Source: Zygnema cylindricum (lineage: Eukaryota; Streptophyta; Zygnematophyceae; Zygnematales; Zygnemataceae). Taken from it: DNA of 64,000 bases. The notes beneath the pieces are model-generated. The model was not told the origin of the DNA. It did not search any database and was given only the letters and a program-made list of their open reading frames with translations. The translations under genes and the position numbers were made by a program. The DNA lies in NCBI GenBank assembly GCA_037447655.1, contig JBBHKE010002952.1, positions 1-64,000 on the forward strand, given 5' to 3'. Positions 43,931 through 55,434 of this stretch are shown in pieces (the first letter of the stretch is position 1; each line of letters begins with the position of its first letter).

Positions 43931-44439
43931 AACTGAACCCAGATATCACAATCGAGCGCTACAAGGCCCGACTAGTGGCAAAGGGATTTACACAAAAGGA
44001 GGGAATTGACTACGAGGAAACCTTGGCCCCGGTGGTCAGATTTCCCTCCGTCCGCATACTTCTCAGCCTGGCAGCAGCGGAAGACATGGAAGTGCACCAG
44101 ATGGACATCAAAACAACCTTTTTGCATGGAGAATTGGAAGAGGAGATCTTCATGCGACAACCCGAAGGGTTTGTGGAGGAAGGAGAGGAGAATAAGGTAT
44201 GTCGGCTGATTAAATCTCTTTATGGTTTGAAACAGGCGCCTCGACAGTGGAATAAGAAGCTTGATGAGTTTTTTACCGGTCTGGGATATATTCGGATCAG
44301 CTCAGATCACTCAATTTATGTTTGCGAAGATGAGGAAGGTTTTATATTTATCGCAATTTATGTTGATGATTTGCTTGTTTTAAGTAAATCAATGGAAAAA
44401 ATTATTAAACTGAAAACCGATCTTAAAGGAAGATTTTAA
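43915..44439 (+). pseudogene. Reverse transcriptase of C1
   Basis: Continuous from F-K-L-K-L-N-P through H-Q-M-D-I-K-T-T-F-L-H-G and [10 protein letters not shown] to the catalytic [14 protein letters not shown] at 44439 (GAA in C2) separates it from the downstream RT/RNase H frame. Confidence 0.9.
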
Positions 44440-45354
44440 ATGAAGGATATGGGGGAAGCAAAATATAATTTGGGAATTCAAGTAGAGAGAGACCGAAAAA
44501 GAAAAATTATTAAATTGACTCAAAAGGAAGCAATAGGGAACATGCTTGAAAAATTTCAAATGGATAAAGCTAATAGTTGTACAACTCCAATGGAGTTGAA
44601 GAAGGGAAGTGAGGGGAGTGAGGAAGAAGGAGTCATAGTCTTAGACGAGGAATTATCTCCTGATGAACAGAAGTTCTTGCAGACTATTCCTTACAGGCAA
44701 GTAGTGGGAAGTCTAATCTATTTTATGAATTGTACTCGGCCGGATTTAGCTGCAGCTGTAGGAGTGCTGAGTAGAAGTCTAAATGCTCCCACTAAGAAGG
44801 ATTGGGAGGCAGCTAAGAGAGTCCTTAGATATTTGATAGGAACTAGGGATCTATGGTTGCATTTGGGTGGGGAGAATACTGACATCACTACTTGGAGTGA
44901 TGCCAGTTATGGTGATGCTCCGATGAGGAGATGCACTTCTGGATATGTATTATATGTGGGTGATGGGGCTTGCTGTTGGAGTAGCAAACAGCAAAAGGTT
45001 ATTGCTCAGTCCACCATGGAGGCTGAGTATATGGCCTCTTGCTCTGCTGTAAAAGAATTAATGTGGGTCAAGTCTTTGCTTGGTGAGCTTGGTCACCTTA
45101 AGAGTGGTGTGCAGAAAATATTTTGTGATAATCAGTTAGCAATCGCTATTTTTGCCAATCCTAAACATCATTTTAAAGCCAAACACATGGACATTAGACT
45201 CAGCTTTGTTAGAGAGAAAGTAGAAAACAAAATAATCAGTTTAGAGTACAGACCAGATAGTGAGATGGTAGCAGATATGATGACCAAACCTGTGCCTTCC
45301 CCTAAGCTAATTTTCTGCAGGGAGAAGTGTGGTCTGAAATTAAAGATTGACTAG
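44440..45354 (+). CDS. RT connection and RNase H of C1 (304 codons)
   Basis: Uninterrupted frame starting M-K-D-M-G-E-A-K-Y, with the RT-connection N-C-T-R-P-D-L-A-A-A-V-G. RNase H catalytic residues lie in T-W-S-D-A-S-Y-G-D, T-M-E-A-E-Y-M-A and F-C-D-N-Q, followed by H-H-F-K-A-K-H-M-D-I-R. It ends 13 bp before the polypurine stretch AAGAGGAG that precedes the 3' LTR. It degrades the RNA strand during reverse transcription. It is cut off from RT by a stop, so it is a remnant. Confidence 0.9.
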   Translation: MKDMGEAKYNLGIQVERDRKRKIIKLTQKEAIGNMLEKFQMDKANSCTTPMELKKGSEGSEEEGVIVLDEELSPDEQKFLQTIPYRQVVGSLIYFMNCTRPDLAAAVGVLSRSLNAPTKKDWEAAKRVLRYLIGTRDLWLHLGGENTDITTWSDASYGDAPMRRCTSGYVLYVGDGACCWSSKQQKVIAQSTMEAEYMASCSAVKELMWVKSLLGELGHLKSGVQKIFCDNQLAIAIFANPKHHFKAKHMDIRLSFVREKVENKIISLEYRPDSEMVADMMTKPVPSPKLIFCREKCGLKLKID

Positions 45355-45367
45355 AAAATAAGAGGAG

Positions 45368-46423
45368 TGTAGTAATTAATGGTCTATTTTAAGTATTTTC
45401 TAGGTCTAAATAGAAATACAGAAAGATGCCGAGGCAGTCTACCTCTAACTTCTCTCTCCAACTCTCAAACTTGTCGCAGTCACTGAGAGTTCGGAGAGGG
45501 AGCTAGAGCCATGCCTACCTAGGCTATCTAGAGGTTTACAAGAAATATATATTAGTTAGGGGTTTATTTACTAAAAAGATATGTGGCGGCCGCAGGATTT
45601 GATCCTCGTACTTACCGGATGGTAAACTGCCGATAGCCGATAGCCTTAACCGTTAATTCTTTAGCAAGTGTTACGTACTACATGGTTTGATTTTTAATTA
45701 TACATTAACAAGTAGGATAATTCATTTAACTGATACTATTTACGGGATACATAGAATCAGTAATGTAAAGTACGGATTGTGGTACGGATAAAGAAACAAA
45801 TACCGCGCATTTGTTTCTTTAGCGAAACGAATACCGCGCAGGTATTTATTACGGCTACGATTAATTGTAAATTTAATCGGATGGCCGGAATGAACGCCGA
45901 GATCGCGGAAGAGAATTTCGGCGGTTTGTGGTCATCGCCACATCGGATGACACATGGCGAAATTACATTGGATCGTGGTATCTCCGGAGATTACGGCACC
46001 GAATCCGGATATGACATGTGTCGACATTTAGGCCATGCCGTACAATGTCCGTACAAAAAGTACACCGGCAACTGTACTTTTGTGTAAGAAAGTGGAATAT
46101 GATTGGCTCCATACATCAGTAGATAGAGTCGGTGAGAGAGATAGGACTTAGAAAAATTAGGAGATAGGATCCTCTCTCCCAAAGAGCTTCTATACAAAAG
46201 GTCAACTTTGACCCTCCATAACTTACTGCTCAGGGGAGCAAATTCATAGATTCTTTTTGCTATCGACTAAGGGGAGTCTTCACTTTGCAGGGGTGAAGGT
46301 GGTCAGATTTATTGTCTGCCAGGGTGGCAGTTGTTCTTGCTGAAACACAAAGGGGTTAAGGTTATCTTAGAGGCTTCTTGGAAGCTGTCCACTCTGAGGA
46401 CTTATGGAGGTGTCAGAGTTTCA
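45368..46423 (+). repeat. 3' LTR of C1
   Basis: Starts TGTAGTAATTAATGG and ends CAGAGTTTCA, aligned throughout with 39968-41031. The antisense tRNA-like module lies at about 45590-45665. Confidence 0.9.
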
Positions 46424-46508
46424 GATTATGGGCCCACCCTCTAGGGTACCAATCTTTAATGGAACAGGCTTCATATACTAGGAAAGTATGGAGGTCTTAG
46501 AGTTTCAT
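46424..46508 (+). other. Extra primer site, gag start and LTR tip after the 3' LTR of C1
   Basis: GATTATGGGCCCACC plus about 50 bp of gag start follow the 3' LTR. At 46489 the sequence jumps to the LTR terminus (GGTCTTAGAGTTTCA). The short shared motif TATGGAGGT lies at the switch point. Confidence 0.85.
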
Positions 46509-47854
46509 GAAACGTCTATCTCAGGGGACCCTACCAAGGTTTGATGGATTGAGGTTTTTTTGCAGCAACATATGCTCCAATGGAGGAGAAAGACGATGGG
46601 GATAGCAATGTGTCCGAAAATGGGAAAGGAAAGGAGACACCTCTCACTCCTATTGCCACGGCACCCGGAGTGGTGGTCGTGAAGACCAAGAAAAATGATA
46701 TTCAAATGTGGGAGTACACTAACATGAATGCCAGGTATTTCATTTTGAGGAACCTCACTCAAGCATTGGCGACCTCTCATTTTCACATCTTCAAGGCCGA
46801 GGAGTTATGGATGACTTTAGTTGAGATTCATATAGGCTGTACCATTCGGAGCTCCAGCTGGTTGAGCAAAGGTTGACGAGTTATACTTAGAAATGAGGGA
46901 AGATGGTAGACTACTACAATGATCTCTCTTATTTGTACATGGAGATGGAAAGTTTCGGATGGACAGGCACAATGAAGATGAAAGTTAACACCCTCATCAT
47001 GAAGTTGCCTGAGGAATATGAAAACATAGTGTACCGAGTGCAAGAAATGGATGATAGTTCTTGGAAGTGGAACACCGTGGTCCGAATGATACTTGTGCAA
47101 AGGAACACCATCGAGATCCGTAGAGGAGGAAAGAGCATTCAAACTCTAGCTGCCGGAATAGACCGGTGGAGGAAGGATCCGAAGAAGCCGTACAACAGCT
47201 TCAAAGGGGATCAATCTGGAGAACCCGTGCCTCGAAAAGGTTCTTTGCCATTTCTGTAAAAAGTCGGGACACTTCTTAGCTGACTGCATCAAGCTGTCGG
47301 AGCTGAGGGTCCAAGAAAACCGTAAAGGGGGTTATTCCGGAGGGAAGAAGAAGGCACTTGTGGTCACACAAGTGAAAGGAGAGACCGAGGAGGACGATTC
47401 TTCTGAGGAGGAGGATGGGGAGCTTCTCGTTGACAAGAATTTGGAGGAGAAGGAGATTCCTCGGAAATAGAAGTGTGCTCTTCGAGCCATTCGGGAAGCA
47501 CCAGAGGAAGGATGGATCATCGATTCAAGTGCATCCATGCATATGTGCCGTGACAGGCACCACTTCACTAAGCTAAGAAAAATCCCTACTGTAGAAATAG
47601 AGTATGGGGATGGGAGAGTACTTACCACATATCTAGTGGGCTCGGTAGATCTGAAATTTATAGTGGAGGGTAAGACTTCTATACTCACCTTCTCAGATGT
47701 GCTCTACATTCCTTGGCTGAGTAAAAATATTGTGTCAACATCTTTATTAGATGACAAGGATTTTGATACCTTCACTAGAAAAGGAGTCTTTACAGCTAAG
47801 TACGGAGATGAAGTCTACTTCACAGCAGATAACGGTAGCCAAGGAACTGAGTAA
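46509..47854 (+). pseudogene. Gag and protease of element D (broken)
   Basis: Continues the gag begun at 39850. Recognisable parts are M-W-E-Y-T-N-M-N-A-R-Y-F-I-L-R-N-L-T-Q, M-K-L-P-E-E-Y-E-N-I and a CCHC knuckle (C-H-F-C-K-K-S-G-H-F-L-A-D-C near 47248). The protease frame begins after TAG 47470. Its active site reads I-I-D-S-S-A-S, so the catalytic Gly is Ser. The frame ends early at about 47854. Confidence 0.85.
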
Positions 47855-48914
47855 TGTAAAGAAGAGTGCTTACTATGGTGGTGTCCTAAGCTTGATGATC
47901 TGGCATAGGCGGTTGGGGCATGTGTATTTTTTTAGGATGAAGGAGATGAAGAAGCTGGGTGTAGTAGAAGGCATTGAGTTTGGGGATAATTAAATGATGG
48001 ATGATTGTAGTGGGTGTCCCTAAGGTAAGGATAACAGACTCCCCTTTCCCAAACCTGCCACGTATAGAGGTGATAAAGTACTAGATCTGGTCCACATAGA
48101 CATCTGGGGACCACCAAGAGTACCTTCGGTTGGGGGGAAGAGGTATATGCTGAAAATTACGGATGATTGGTCAAGATATTCTAGAGTCTACTTCCTAAAA
48201 ACAAAGTCTGAAAAATCAAAGTACTTTAAAAAATACCAAGCCTGGAGTGAGAAGTTGCACGGAACCTCCATTAAGCGAATAAGGAGTGATAATAGGGGAG
48301 AGTACACCTCTAACCAATTTGAGGAATATTTGAGAGATGGGGGAATTCAGCATCTGGAAATTGTATTGAATAATCTAGAACAAAATGGGGTAGCTGAAAG
48401 GTTGAACCGGACTTTGAGAGATAATGTGTGTAGTATGTTGGCAGATAAGAAAATAGGAAGAAGATTTTGGGTAGAGGCCATGAACTGTGCTAATTATACT
48501 AAAAATAGAGTCCTCACAACAGCCGTTAAAGGAATGACACTTTATGAGAGATGGGTTGGAAGGAAACCGGATATTTCTCACTTGAAAGTATTCGGTAGTC
48601 AAGTTTACAGTCTTGACACAGAAAAGTAAAACTGGAAACTAGATGCTAAAGGGAAACCAGGATATTTTGTGGGATATGATGAGGATGTCAAAGGATATAG
48701 AGTCTATGGCTTGGCTAAACAAGATATCATTCTGGTAAAGCATCTAGTTGTCATGGATAAAAGAAAGTCATTTGATCCTTTTAAATACACTAAGAAAATC
48801 AGAATCAGTTTTGAGTCCGAGAGTGAGGAAGACTTAGATCTTCCTAGAAGGGACACAAGTGAAAACGTGATTGCAGATTCATGGGAGATCCAAGATTGGG
48901 GAGATATACCGTAA
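47855..48914 (+). pseudogene. Integrase of element D (broken)
   Basis: H-R-R-L-G-H-V, C-S-G-C, then V-H-I-D-I-W-G, R-S-D-N-R-G-E-Y and Q-N-G-V-A-E-R carry the zinc and D,D,E sites. Stops lie near 47993, 48023 and 48629. The C-terminus I-I-L-V-K-H-L-V-V-M-D and an acidic linker end at TAA 48914. Confidence 0.87.
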
Positions 48915-49252
48915 TCTCCTCACATTTCTACACACTCTGGGGGGAGAGAGGAAGATGAGCCACAACCAGCTTCCATGGATAGGTGAGCCGATGAGACAAT
49001 AAGGGGGAACCCTAGATTTTCCTCCATTCCAGCTTCGGACTTTGAGGGAGGACGGAGGAGCAGCAAAAGACTACAAGAAAAATAGGCAAAAGACTACAAG
49101 AAAAGCAGGTTGCTCACAAGGTAACGAAGCTATCTCACCCAGATGAGCCTTAGTCATACTCGGAGGCAATGGACAGTCCGGAGAAAGAGCGATGGGTCAG
49201 AGCCGTAAATGATGAGATGGCTTCCATCATGGAAGCTAATACTTAAGAGCTG

Positions 49253-49828
49253 GTGGACTCTCCTCCAGACAAAAAACTTATCGGGTGCAAATGGTTATTT
49301 AAATTGAAACTGAACCCAAATAACACCATTGAGAGATATAAGGCTCGGTTGGTAGCAAAGGGGTTCACCCAAAAAGAGGGGAAAGATTATGAGGAGACTT
49401 TTGCTCCGGTGATTCGGTTCCCATCTGTAAGGATTCTCCTTAGTTTAGCAGTAGCGGAAGACATAAAAATACACCAGATGGATATCAAGACCGTTTTCCT
49501 CTACGGTGAACTAGAGGAAGAAATCTTCATGCGACAACCAGAGGGATCTATAAAGGAAGGAGAAGAGAGCAAAGTCTATAGGCTCATAGAGTCCTTATAT
49601 AGACTGAAGCAGGCTCCCAGACAATGGAACAAGAAACTAGATGAGTTTCTCACTGGTCTGGGATATATTCAGATCAGTTCTGGCTATTCAATTTATATGT
49701 TTGAGGATGAGAATGGTGTAATTTTTATTGCAATTTATGTGGATGATTTGATGGTGTTAAGTAAGTCTATGGAAAAGATCAATAAGTTAAAAAAAGATCT
49801 TAGAAGCATATTTGACATGAAGGATTAA
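49253..49828 (+). pseudogene. Reverse transcriptase of element D
   Basis: An open 191-codon frame with K-W-L-F-K-L-K-L-N-P (no frameshift at the site broken in C1/C2), [20 protein letters not shown] and the catalytic I-Y-V-D-D-L-M. It ends at TAA after M-K-D, 18 bp before the RNase H-side frame. The 340 bp before it hold a linker with stops and a short duplication (AAAAGACTACAAGAAAA twice, near 49065-49105). Confidence 0.88.
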
Positions 49829-49846
49829 AGGGAAGCTAAAAATATC

Positions 49847-50719
49847 TTGGGGATTCAAATGGAAAGAGATAGAGGGAAGAGAATAATCAGACTTACTCAG
49901 AAGGAAGCTATCAAAAATATGTTTGAGAAATTTCAGATGGAAAAGGCAAACAGTTGTACCACTACCATGGACTTGAAGAAAGTAAGTGATGGGAGTGTAG
50001 AAAGAGGAGTGAAAATACTAGATGATCATATGAGACAGTTTATGAAGTCCATTTCTTACAAACAGGTTGTAGGAAGCTTGATTTACTTTATGAATTGTTC
50101 CAGATCGGACATAGCAGCAGCAGTTGGAGTCCTTAGTAGAAGTCTTAATGATCCTAGGAAGAAAGACTGGGAGGCAGCCAAGAGAGTCATCAGATACTTG
50201 GTAGGAACCAGGGATTTATGGTTGCATTTAAGAGGGGAGCACACTTTCATCACTACTTGGAGTGATGCCAGTTATAGGGATGCATCTATGAGAAGATGCA
50301 CTTCTGGGTATGTGTTATATGTGGGGGAAGGTGCTTGTTGTTTGAGCAGCAAGCAACAAAAGGTGGTTGCTCAGTCCACTTTGGAGGCTGAGTATATGGC
50401 CTCTTGTTCTACTGTGAAAGAGCTGATGTGGGTCAAGTCTTTATTTCAAGAACTGGGGTATATGAAGAAAGGAGTGCATGAAGTGTTTTGTGATAATTTG
50501 GTTGCAATTGCAATTGAAGCCAATCCAAAACATCATTTTAAGGCAAAGCATATGGATATAAAATTGAGTTTTGTGAGGGAAAAGGTTGAAAACAAAATTG
50601 TGAATCTTGTGTATAGAGGTGCTGGTGAAATGGTAGGTGATATGATGACAAAGCCTGTGCCCTCTCCTAAGTTAAAATACTGTAGAAAAAAGTGTGGGTT
50701 AAAAGGGAAACTAAAATAA
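49847..50719 (+). CDS. RT connection and RNase H of element D (290 codons)
   Basis: Continuous from M-G-I-Q-M-E-R-D through N-C-S-R-S-D-I-A and RNase H: T-W-S-D-A-S-Y-R-D, T-L-E-A-E-Y-M-A and F-C-D-N. It ends at TAA just before AAGGGGAG and the 3' LTR. It is separated from RT by one stop. Confidence 0.88.
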   Translation: MGIQMERDRGKRIIRLTQKEAIKNMFEKFQMEKANSCTTTMDLKKVSDGSVERGVKILDDHMRQFMKSISYKQVVGSLIYFMNCSRSDIAAAVGVLSRSLNDPRKKDWEAAKRVIRYLVGTRDLWLHLRGEHTFITTWSDASYRDASMRRCTSGYVLYVGEGACCLSSKQQKVVAQSTLEAEYMASCSTVKELMWVKSLFQELGYMKKGVHEVFCDNLVAIAIEANPKHHFKAKHMDIKLSFVREKVENKIVNLVYRGAGEMVGDMMTKPVPSPKLKYCRKKCGLKGKLK

Positions 50720-50737
50720 GACTAGAAAATAAGGGGA

Positions 50738-51745
50738 GTGTTGAAATCACTAGATTTAGGGGAGATATTTTCTAGGTCTTAATTGATTAGAATAAGTTAA
50801 GAGAAAAAGCGTAGGCAGCATGCCTCCATCTTCTCTCTCTAGCCCCCATACTTGTTGTAGTCACTGAAAGAGAGAGAGGGCGATGGAGCCATGGTTGCCT
50901 CAGCTCTTTAGGCAGGGCTAAAGAGTGACCTAAGTCACTCTCAACAAAAAGGTTGAGCCCGGCAGGACTCAAACCTCCGTCCGGCAGAGCAAGGCGTGGT
51001 CGTTAGCTCTTACCAGTCTATCGTAGTAGTCCGTTAGGATACATAGGGTTTGATAGCTACTTAAACACTAGCTAGATCATTAATTCAATTAACGCAATAA
51101 CAAATTGAGAACATAGAAACTAGCTGAGTTTTTAGTACGCACGAAACAAATGTATTAGACATTTGTTGTTTTGAACTGCTAGCATTAAAAGTCGGTTTGG
51201 ATCCGACGGCCCTCATCATCGCCGAGATCCCATAATGACCGCCTTGGCGGTTTGGTTTTCGGACGTGACATGACCTGTCAACACGTGTCAAGATATCATT
51301 GAGAAGCGGGAATCCCGGGAGCGCGAGGACAAGTGTGAAGAAGACAGACATCCACTCCATGGCCTTGTCGTACACAGGCTGTACACAAAGTACATCGGCC
51401 CTAGTACATTTATGTACTGAACAGTCTTGTGATTGGTTTGTACATCAGTAGATAGGGGTTGTAAGAGGAATTTAGGACTTAGAGGATTGAGGAGGTAGCC
51501 ACCTCTCTCCAAACAAGCTTGTATAAATATTGGCATCTTTGCCACTTGATAAAACAATTGTCTGGTTGGGCATTTTTAGAGATTCTTTTTGCTGTGGACT
51601 CAGGGGAGTCCACACTACACAAGGGTGCAGTCAAATTGTCTACTTGCCTGTTTGGGTAGCTATGATCCAAACAGAAAGAGGGATAGCCAAAAGCTATCTA
51701 GAGGCTTCATAAATTCTGTGAGACAATGGGGGACACAGAATTGCA
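50738..51745 (+). repeat. 3' LTR of element D
   Basis: Starts TGTTGAAATCACTAG and ends GAATTGCA. The end encodes M-G-D-T-E-L-Q in frame with what a primer site would continue as V-M-G-P-P. It has the same tRNA-like module and GTAC cluster as the 5' copy. Confidence 0.9.
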
Positions 51746-53761
51746 CCGACAAACTCAACTTCAAATCTTCTTTTGCGTACCATGTACCTGCATACGAAAT
51801 CATTTTACGACAGACCTTTTATACTTCTTGCATACACGAGTTTGTATGCCAGCTCATTTTTTAGGGTTTCAGTTTTTGAACATAACGAAAGTCCTTTGAG
51901 AGAAATAGTTTGGCGAACAAAAGTTACTGAAAATAGCGTCGCATAGAAATGTTATGAAATTTTGATTTTATTTTTCAGGTGTATTTTGGAAAGCGCGTGT
52001 CATTTGCAAATCTTAAGATTTTTCGTTGGTTTTCCATCATGACACGTAGAGCGCGTGTCATGTGCAAATCTTAAGATTTTTCGTTGGTTTTCCATCATGA
52101 CACGTAGCTTAGTCGTCCAGCTTGTCACGAAAAAAAAAATTATGTATTTGCCAACCCACTTCTTCGAGGTGGGTTGACAGTTACAAAGAAAAATGAAGCG
52201 AACTCTTCGCAGATGATGATTCGACAACGAGTATTACCTCCAAGACCTTGGGAGAGTATCGGCAAGATTATTTGTAATGTTGTTTTTTGTATAAAAACAA
52301 AATAGACAGTACGATTTGGTACGGAGAGTCGCGGATTCCTGTAAACTACGCCACTTTTCGCTTGATGGAATGTCACCCTTAGAATCAAACCTGAGTGCGT
52401 TTTTCCGTAGCGAAGCACTCAATTTCCCCTGTCGACACCATTACCTGACATTTACTTTGTACGCCTGTACAAAATAATGAATGCTCTAGTACGAACAGGG
52501 GCAATTTGTACATTGCACTTTTTAAAAGCAGTCGAAATTAGAGTAGCTAACGTTATTTAAAGAGTTCACATAATAACGTAAAACAAAAAGAAGTTTGATT
52601 AAGTTGTAGCAGTATTTTTTATTAGATGTTTTATATTTTTTCTTTTATTATAAAGTCAAAGTCGGTCAACGCATTTTATAAGTTTTTGAATTATGTTTCA
52701 TGCGCATTTTTGTTATTTTTTAAGCATTTTATGCGTGCGTTTTATGCGCATGAGACATCTATGGGTTCCGACAAGTGCCACCGACCAAACATATTTTTAA
52801 TATGGTCCTTAGGAAATTTTGTATGTTCAAAACGTATGTAGCCACAATTAATCGATGTTGTTAAAATCGTGGAATTTTTTTGGGTTTTTACGATTTCTAC
52901 TGATAATTCATAACTGTTGAAAAAATCGCAAAAAACGCGATGTACATCCAGTTCGGTAAACTGAACGGACAATTTATGAAAAGTACATTATACCCGTAAA
53001 ATGTACAGATTTTTTACGAAAATGTACGGAAATTGACGAAAATATACGTTGCAGTTATTAGTACTTTTTGTCCAGTAAAGTAAACAAAAATTTCACGCAA
53101 CATGTAATTAATTTTATCGAAAATGTACGAACAGTTTTGAAAATATGCGTTGAAATGTCACACTATTTGTGCGCATAAGTTTGAAAACTGTATAAACGTC
53201 TTCTTCATTTTTTTTTGAAACAAGCCCCTATGGAATACAGTTAAGATAATATATAAAATAGTATACAATTTTTGACATATTTTTCACGGTGCTTGATATT
53301 TCATCTTGGAACTACATCATTTTGCAATATCCTAAATTTCAGTTGTTTGCTACCAATCGATGAGGAATTTATGATAAATTCTTGGAGTGTGATACAGATT
53401 TAGATATTTAAATTTGTTAAGCGCTCATTTAACAGAAAACTAACAAACTGCACTATATGTCAAATTCATTTTTTTTTTACATGTACGAATACTCGGATGA
53501 AAATTCATTAATGACTTCAACGATTTTTTCAAATTGTTCAATGCGTTCGTTAGTGATTGAATCATTCGCACTAAACGGTTTGAACACCTATACGATTAAT
53601 GTATTATAAAAAAGACGAATCGTACTTAAAATTTTAACGTTCACTTTTTGTTACGAGTCGAAATCTTACAATAGCAAATCAACAACCAATTTCATTCGTT
53701 GGTCTAATTCAGTTCCCTGCCTAGTAATAAACAACTGTAAGTGATTGTTGAGTCTGTTTTT
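51746..53761. other. AT-rich spacer, no gene recognised
   Basis: Holds a 58-bp direct tandem duplication at 51992-52107 (GCGCGTGTCAT...CATGACACGTAG, one mismatch) and a block at 52377-52500 matching 38388-38510. No frame with a recognisable domain was seen. Confidence 0.55.
51992..52107. repeat. 58-bp tandem duplication
   Basis: Two adjacent units (51992-52049 and 52050-52107) differ at one base. Confidence 0.93.
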
Positions 53762-54379
53762 TGAAATTTTATGGGCTCTATTCCCCTACAGAAATAGCAG
53801 ATCCAAAGAAGCTTATCTTGATAGTGTCGACTCCAACTTGATACAAACCCAAATGATTGTCACCTTGACAGCGAGAACCCCAATACAGCTTCACCCTTGT
53901 GAAAGAAAACTTTCAGTGTGCAGAGTTCCCCCACAGAATGCAAAGTTAAAATATGTGTATTTGGACACATTCCCCCACTTTGGCTTTCCCTTAAAAATGT
54001 AACCACCCTGGAAAGCAAAATCTTTCACCGACTACAACCTTATGTAGCTTAGACTCCCTTGAGTCGGCAACAAAAATAATCACTGAATTTGCTCCCCTGA
54101 GCAGTTAGTTATGGCTGGTCAAAGATGACCTTTATAGTTACAAGCTCCCTTAAAGAGAGGTAATTAATTTCACTAAGTCTTGGTCTACCTACTCAGGACT
54201 ACCTACTGCTAGACCCTAGTCAAACAGGAACACTATATAGTACAAGAAGGTAAAGTGGGCAATTTACTTATTGTACGGCCATTTTACGACATGGCCTACA
54301 AGGTGACGCTTGTCAAATCGGAAGCCATGGTTCCTCCTCCCTTCATTTTCGGCGTCTAATGGTGTGGCGCCACGTGGCA

Positions 54380-55421
54380 TGAAACTATGAGACCTCCATA
54401 AGTCCTCAGAGTGGACAGCTTTCAAGAAGCCTCTAGGATAATCCTAACCCCTTTGCGTTTCAGCAAAAACAACTGCCACCTTGGCAGTCAAATCCTCTAA
54501 CCACCTGCACCCTTGTGAAGGCAAGACTCCCTTAAGTCGATAGCAAAAAGAATCTCTGAATTTTCTCCCCTGAGCAGTAAGTTATGGAGGGTCAAAGTTG
54601 ACCTTTTGTACAAAAGCTCTCTGGGAGAGAGGGTCCTATCTCCTAATTTTTCTAAGTCCTATCTCTCTCACAGACTCTATCTACTGATGTACGGAACCAA
54701 TCAAATTACAATTTCGTATGCAAAAGTACAGCTGCCGGTGTACTTTATGTACGGACATTGTACGACATGGCCTAAATGTCGACACATGTCATATCCGGAT
54801 TCAGTGCCATAATCTCCGGAGATATCATGATCCAATGTAATTTCGCCACGTGTCATCCGATGTGGCGATGGCCACAAACCGCCGAAATCTTCTTCCGCGA
54901 TCTCGGCGCTAATTTGGGCCGTCCGATTAAATTCGAATTCAATCTTAGCCGTTATAAATACATGCGCGGTATTCGTTTCACTAAAGAAATAAATGCGCGG
55001 TATTGATTTCTCGTCCGTACCGTAATCCGTACTCATACATTACTGGATCTATGTAACCCGTAAACAATTACAGTTAAATGAATTATCCTACGTATTAATG
55101 TTTAAATAAATATCAAACCATATAGTACGTAACACTATCTCTAGACTTAACGGCTAAGGCTACCGGCTACCTGCTGTCTGTCGGCCGGTAGGTACCAGGA
55201 TCAAATCCTGTGGCCGGCACATACCTTTTATTAAATAAACCCCTAACTAATGTAAATTTCCAGTAAACCTCTGGATAGCCTAGGTAGCCATGGCTCTAGC
55301 TCCCTCTCCAATTTCTCAGTGACTGCGACAAGTTTGAGAGTTAGAGGTAGACTGCCTCGGCTTCTTTCTGTATTTCTATTTAGACCTAGAAAATACTTAA
55401 AATGGACCATTAATTTCTACA
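54380..55421 (-). repeat. 3' LTR of C2
   Basis: TG...CA ends. The plus-strand tRNA-like module is at 55145-55220 (CTTAACGGCTAAGGC and CCAGGATCAAATCCTG). The LTR-encoded gag start has a stop in this copy, as allowed for a 3' LTR. Confidence 0.92.
55145..55220 (+). other. tRNA-like module in LTR of C2 (antisense to element)
   Basis: A-box-like TTAACGGCTAAGGC and a strong T-arm-like hairpin CAGGATCAAATCCTG, with a long middle as in Ser/Leu tRNAs. In the 5' LTR copy (about 60069-60130) the middle is partly deleted. Confidence 0.6.
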
Positions 55422-55434
55422 CTCCCCTTATTTT

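Larger units (their letters stand above)
39968..46508 (+). mobile_element. Element C1, copia retrotransposon inside gag of D
   Basis: LTRs are 39968-41031 and 45368-46423. Unusually, the 3' LTR is followed by another primer site and gag start (46424-46488) and by the last roughly 20 bp of an LTR (to 46508). TGAA flanks both sides of the whole insertion, and removing it restores the D gag frame (G-I-V-K-R-L-S-Q-G). The coding region has several stops and frameshifts. Confidence 0.88.
38855..51745 (+). mobile_element. Element D, copia retrotransposon interrupted by C1
   Basis: LTRs 38855-39844 and 50738-51745 start TGTTGAAATCACTAG and end ATTGTA/ATTGCA. The flanks CCGAG (38850-38854) and CCGAC (51746-51750) match at four of five bases, a probable decayed target duplication. 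The internal order is gag, protease, integrase, RT, RNase H. C1 splits gag 120 bp after the primer site. Confidence 0.88.

Noticed and set aside
27300-44450. Reassigned stop codons (TAA/TAG read as Gln, as in some ulvophyte algae)
   Set aside because: Some in-frame TAG/TAA replace Gln, but others replace Trp, Glu, Lys or Ser, and TGA also occurs. The better-preserved C2 uses CAA/CAG for Gln. The pattern fits ordinary TE decay, and both host genes end in TAA.
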